64,000 nucleotides of DNA from NCBI RefSeq assembly GCF_004804315.1, contig NZ_SRXX01000009.1:62001-126000 (forward strand), read 5' to 3'. This document shows, one piece after another, positions 62,063-64,000 of the stretch; the stretch's first letter is position 1, and each line of letters begins with the position of its first letter. The stretch is from Flagellimonas onchidii. Its GTDB lineage: Bacteria > Bacteroidota > Bacteroidia > Flavobacteriales > Flavobacteriaceae. The notes beneath the pieces were generated by a model. That model was given only the letters and a program-made list of their open reading frames with translations, ran no database searches and was not told the DNA's origin. A program made the translations under genes and the position numbers.

Positions 62063-62915
62063 AAAACTCATTACTGCACTAAAAATCGTTGTTAGTGCTG
62101 CGCTGATTTACTTTATTTTCACCAAAATACAGCTTGAGGATGTTATAAAAACCTTGAAGAACAGCAATCCTTTCTATTTGATTCTTGGGGTTTTGCTTGT
62201 GGTTTTATCCAAGGTTTTGGCGGCTTTCCGACTTAATCTGTACTTTCATCAAATTGAGGTTAAAATTACTCAGTTAAGTAACTTGAAGTTATACTTATTG
62301 GGAATGTTCTATAACCTCTTTTTACCTGGAGGGATCGGTGGTGATGCCTATAAAGGCTATGTTATCCAAAAAAAATATAAATCAGGGACAAAAAGAGTAG
62401 TCTCGGTTCTTCTGCTCGACCGATTGAGTGGAATGTTATTGATTTTCATTTACGCTTGCATTTTGGCTCTACTTCTTGAGCAAACGCTCTTCAAAACCTA
62501 CAACTGGGTATTTGTTTTAGGAATTCCTTTGAGCATTTTGGTGTTTTGGTGGCTCAACAAAAAGTTTTTTTCCTATGCCTCACCCATATTTTGGAAATCT
62601 TTTGGATATTCAGCCTTTGTACAATTTTCGCAGTTGGTCTGCATCCTTTGTATCTTAAAATCGCTTTCGATAGAACTGCAAACCATTGAATACCTGTTCA
62701 TTTTTTTGGTTTCCTCAATTGTTTCCGTAATTCCACTGACCATTGGTGGCATCGGAAGCAGGGAAATCACTTTTTTATACGGAGCAAAATGGTTGGGATT
62801 GGATGCAGGCGCATCAATAAGCATCAGTTTTGTGTTCTTCCTAATGACCGCATTGATATCGTTTTTAGGGATAGTTTATCACTTCAAAAAACCAAAATTG
62901 GAGACCGTGGATTAA
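62043..62915 (+). CDS. Lysylphosphatidylglycerol-synthase-type (UPF0104) flippase-like membrane protein
   Basis: A polytopic protein of about 290 residues with seven or eight helices, including NPFYLILGVLLVVLSKVLAAFR, LGMFYNLFLPGGIGGDAYKG and VSSIVSVIPLTIGGIGSRE. The last two are the family's conserved motifs. UPF0104/LPG-synthase transmembrane proteins are thought to flip lipid-linked substrates. Start is GTG 62043 (TTG 62040 is also possible); both overlap the GT2 gene's 3' end. Its TAA shares four bases with the stop of the next, convergent gene (TTAA, 62912-62915). Confidence 0.88.
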   Translation: MTEKLRKKLITALKIVVSAALIYFIFTKIQLEDVIKTLKNSNPFYLILGVLLVVLSKVLAAFRLNLYFHQIEVKITQLSNLKLYLLGMFYNLFLPGGIGGDAYKGYVIQKKYKSGTKRVVSVLLLDRLSGMLLIFIYACILALLLEQTLFKTYNWVFVLGIPLSILVFWWLNKKFFSYASPIFWKSFGYSAFVQFSQLVCILCILKSLSIELQTIEYLFIFLVSSIVSVIPLTIGGIGSREITFLYGAKWLGLDAGASISISFVFFLMTALISFLGIVYHFKKPKLETVD

Positions 62916-64000
62916 TCCAAGTGCACCAAGTGCATTTTGTTGAGCTTTTTACTACGAGTGTGTGGATTTAGGAATTTCAATTGTAATCTAGTGATACGAA
63001 ATTGGTCCACTGTTATTTCTTCATGCCAGTGATAACCTGCTTTCTCCAGCTTTTGAAGTTCTTCGTCAGTTGCATATACCCATGCGTCGGGTTTCTCTTC
63101 CAACCCAGAAATAGAAATTATATTGACCGGTTTTTTATTGTAAAAGTCCAATGCCCACGTATATCTTTCAGATATTTTATAGATGTTATCCACTGGTATA
63201 TTATGCTCTCTAACTTTCTCCGCCATTGTAGAGCCTGCTTGATACTTTAAAAGGGAAGGATAAAAATGAACATTCAACACTACATTCAATAAAATTGAAC
63301 TATAAGCCGCCAAAGTGATTATACGAACAGTATGCTCCTCACGTTTAAGGCAAAAAAATGCAATCAATACTATTAAGACAAGTAACATCAAATAATGATG
63401 GATGCCACTAAAATCGAAAACGTAAAAACATGCCAACAGGGCAAATACGTACACCAGACTAAGTATAAAATATTGAACTCCAAGAAGGACTTTTAGCGTT
63501 TTCTTCTTGGACTCTTCATGTAATTTGATAAGATATGCCCCCGTCAAAATAGAATATAGCGGTATCAGAATATTCATATAATGCGGAAGTTTGAATTGGG
63601 CAAAACTGATAAGCAAAAACAGAATACTGATTCCTCCAAACGTCAAGAATTCAAGGCCAGGATTATGTTTGAATCGTACTTTCCAAAAGTTTTGCCCCCT
63701 TTTCCAATAGGCGAGCAATGCTATTACGGTCCAAGGAAGAAAAACCCAAAGGAACGTATGAAAAAAGAAAAAGAAATCGCTACTATTCTTTCCAATACCC
63801 TGCCCGCTCATTCGCTCAAAGCTTTGTTCCCAAAGAATAAAAAAGATTCCGCTACGGCTGTCCCTACCTCTTATAATCTTTTCTGGGTGTAGGTCAAACT
63901 GTAAATAATATGCATAAAGCATTGGGGTAATTGTCAATCCAAAAACCAAAAGAGCAAGGAAGACTTTCCAATTCCACAATACTTTCCATTTATTGGTATA
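62912..64000 (-). CDS. ArnT/PMT-like lipid-linked glycosyltransferase (5' end outside window)
   Basis: The frame runs to base 64000 without a stop, so 362 C-terminal residues are visible and the N-terminal catalytic part is missing. Several helices (VFLALLVFGLTITPMLYAYY, WVFLPWTVIALLAYW, GISILFLLISFAQFKLPHYMNIL) match the GT-C/ArnT family. The soluble C-terminal domain has YTWALDFYNKKPVNIISI. ArnT-type enzymes move a sugar from undecaprenyl phosphate to lipid A or another acceptor in the periplasm. It faces the GT2-flippase pair and shares stop bases with the latter. Confidence 0.85.
   Translation of the reverse strand, partial: YTNKWKVLWNWKVFLALLVFGLTITPMLYAYYLQFDLHPEKIIRGRDSRSGIFFILWEQSFERMSGQGIGKNSSDFFFFFHTFLWVFLPWTVIALLAYWKRGQNFWKVRFKHNPGLEFLTFGGISILFLLISFAQFKLPHYMNILIPLYSILTGAYLIKLHEESKKKTLKVLLGVQYFILSLVYVFALLACFYVFDFSGIHHYLMLLVLIVLIAFFCLKREEHTVRIITLAAYSSILLNVVLNVHFYPSLLKYQAGSTMAEKVREHNIPVDNIYKISERYTWALDFYNKKPVNIISISGLEEKPDAWVYATDEELQKLEKAGYHWHEEITVDQFRITRLQLKFLNPHTRSKKLNKMHLVHLD

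Noticed and set aside
1..64000. CRISPR array, tRNA, rRNA or insertion sequence
   Set aside because: No regular spaced repeats, cloverleaf or transposase gene was recognised anywhere in the window.

Overview
The window is low-GC bacterial chromosome from a member of the Bacteroidota, most probably family Flavobacteriaceae; the genus is not determined. The evidence is the gene set (OstA-like protein, DUF368 pair, DUF349 repeat protein, DUF3810, DUF4105, short Smr protein, Bacteroidota-type SecA without a zinc tail), the lack of Shine-Dalgarno sequences, and promoters of the Bacteroidota type (TTG, 19-20 bases, then TAnnTTTG). No rRNA, tRNA, CRISPR array, insertion sequence or prophage was seen. 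Almost everything is housekeeping or cell-envelope chromosome. Layout: 1-9165 carries protein folding (PPIase), a DUF3810 membrane metalloprotein, an rRNA-methylase-like protein, a Ste24-type protease, the (p)ppGpp enzyme, a Fur-family regulator and purA. 9166-13937 is an accessory patch of small or unknown genes, REP-like repeats, a short secreted-protein remnant and an acetyltransferase gene broken by an in-frame stop. Core gene order resumes at 13938-23210 with the OstA-like protein, an aminotransferase, a TPR protein, two DUF368 membrane proteins, aroE and a DUF349 protein. 23234-26114 (minus strand) holds a CBS protein, RNase Y, a probable 6S RNA, zapA and a ZapB-like coiled coil. 26262-31089 is a tight secretion/envelope operon (M23 peptidase, TonB-dependent receptor, secreted protein). 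31086-37023 holds cysteine desulfurase, a lipoprotein, a frameshifted Smr gene, a four-gene small-membrane-protein cluster (DUF2752, CCC-motif, CD225-like, DUF2752) and a RecQ helicase lacking zinc cysteines. 37214-41031 holds arabinose-5-phosphate isomerase, TatC, an AhpD-like protein, LptB and PssA, so Kdo supply, protein export, LPS export and phospholipid synthesis sit together. 41133-45883 holds a DUF4105 protein, an ABC-F ATPase, a methyltransferase-family protein lacking its core, a cobalamin adenosyltransferase and a DUF2795 protein. 46017-50757 holds secA and an orphan histidine kinase. 50799-57054 holds an M14 peptidase, an amidohydrolase, a pair of very small minus-strand genes, a metallo-beta-lactamase-fold hydrolase and msrA. 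57133-59714 (minus strand) is an ECF sigma, anti-sigma-like and DUF4097-like operon. 60016-64000 holds meaB and a glycolipid module (GT2 transferase, LPG-synthase-like flippase, ArnT/PMT-like transferase). Functional links: meaB and the cobalamin adenosyltransferase both serve B12-dependent methylmalonyl-CoA mutase, which is not in the window; lptB, the OstA-like protein and kdsD serve LPS assembly; the final three genes look like an undecaprenyl-linked sugar transfer path. Points most worth a second look are the 6S RNA with its nested stems, the frameshift at 33282-33285, the nonsense codon at 11880-11882, the core-deleted methyltransferase at 44260-44760, the small-membrane-protein cluster, the tiny minus-strand genes near 55 kb, the strong dyads flanking the histidine kinase gene, and five convergent gene pairs that share a four-base stop overlap.
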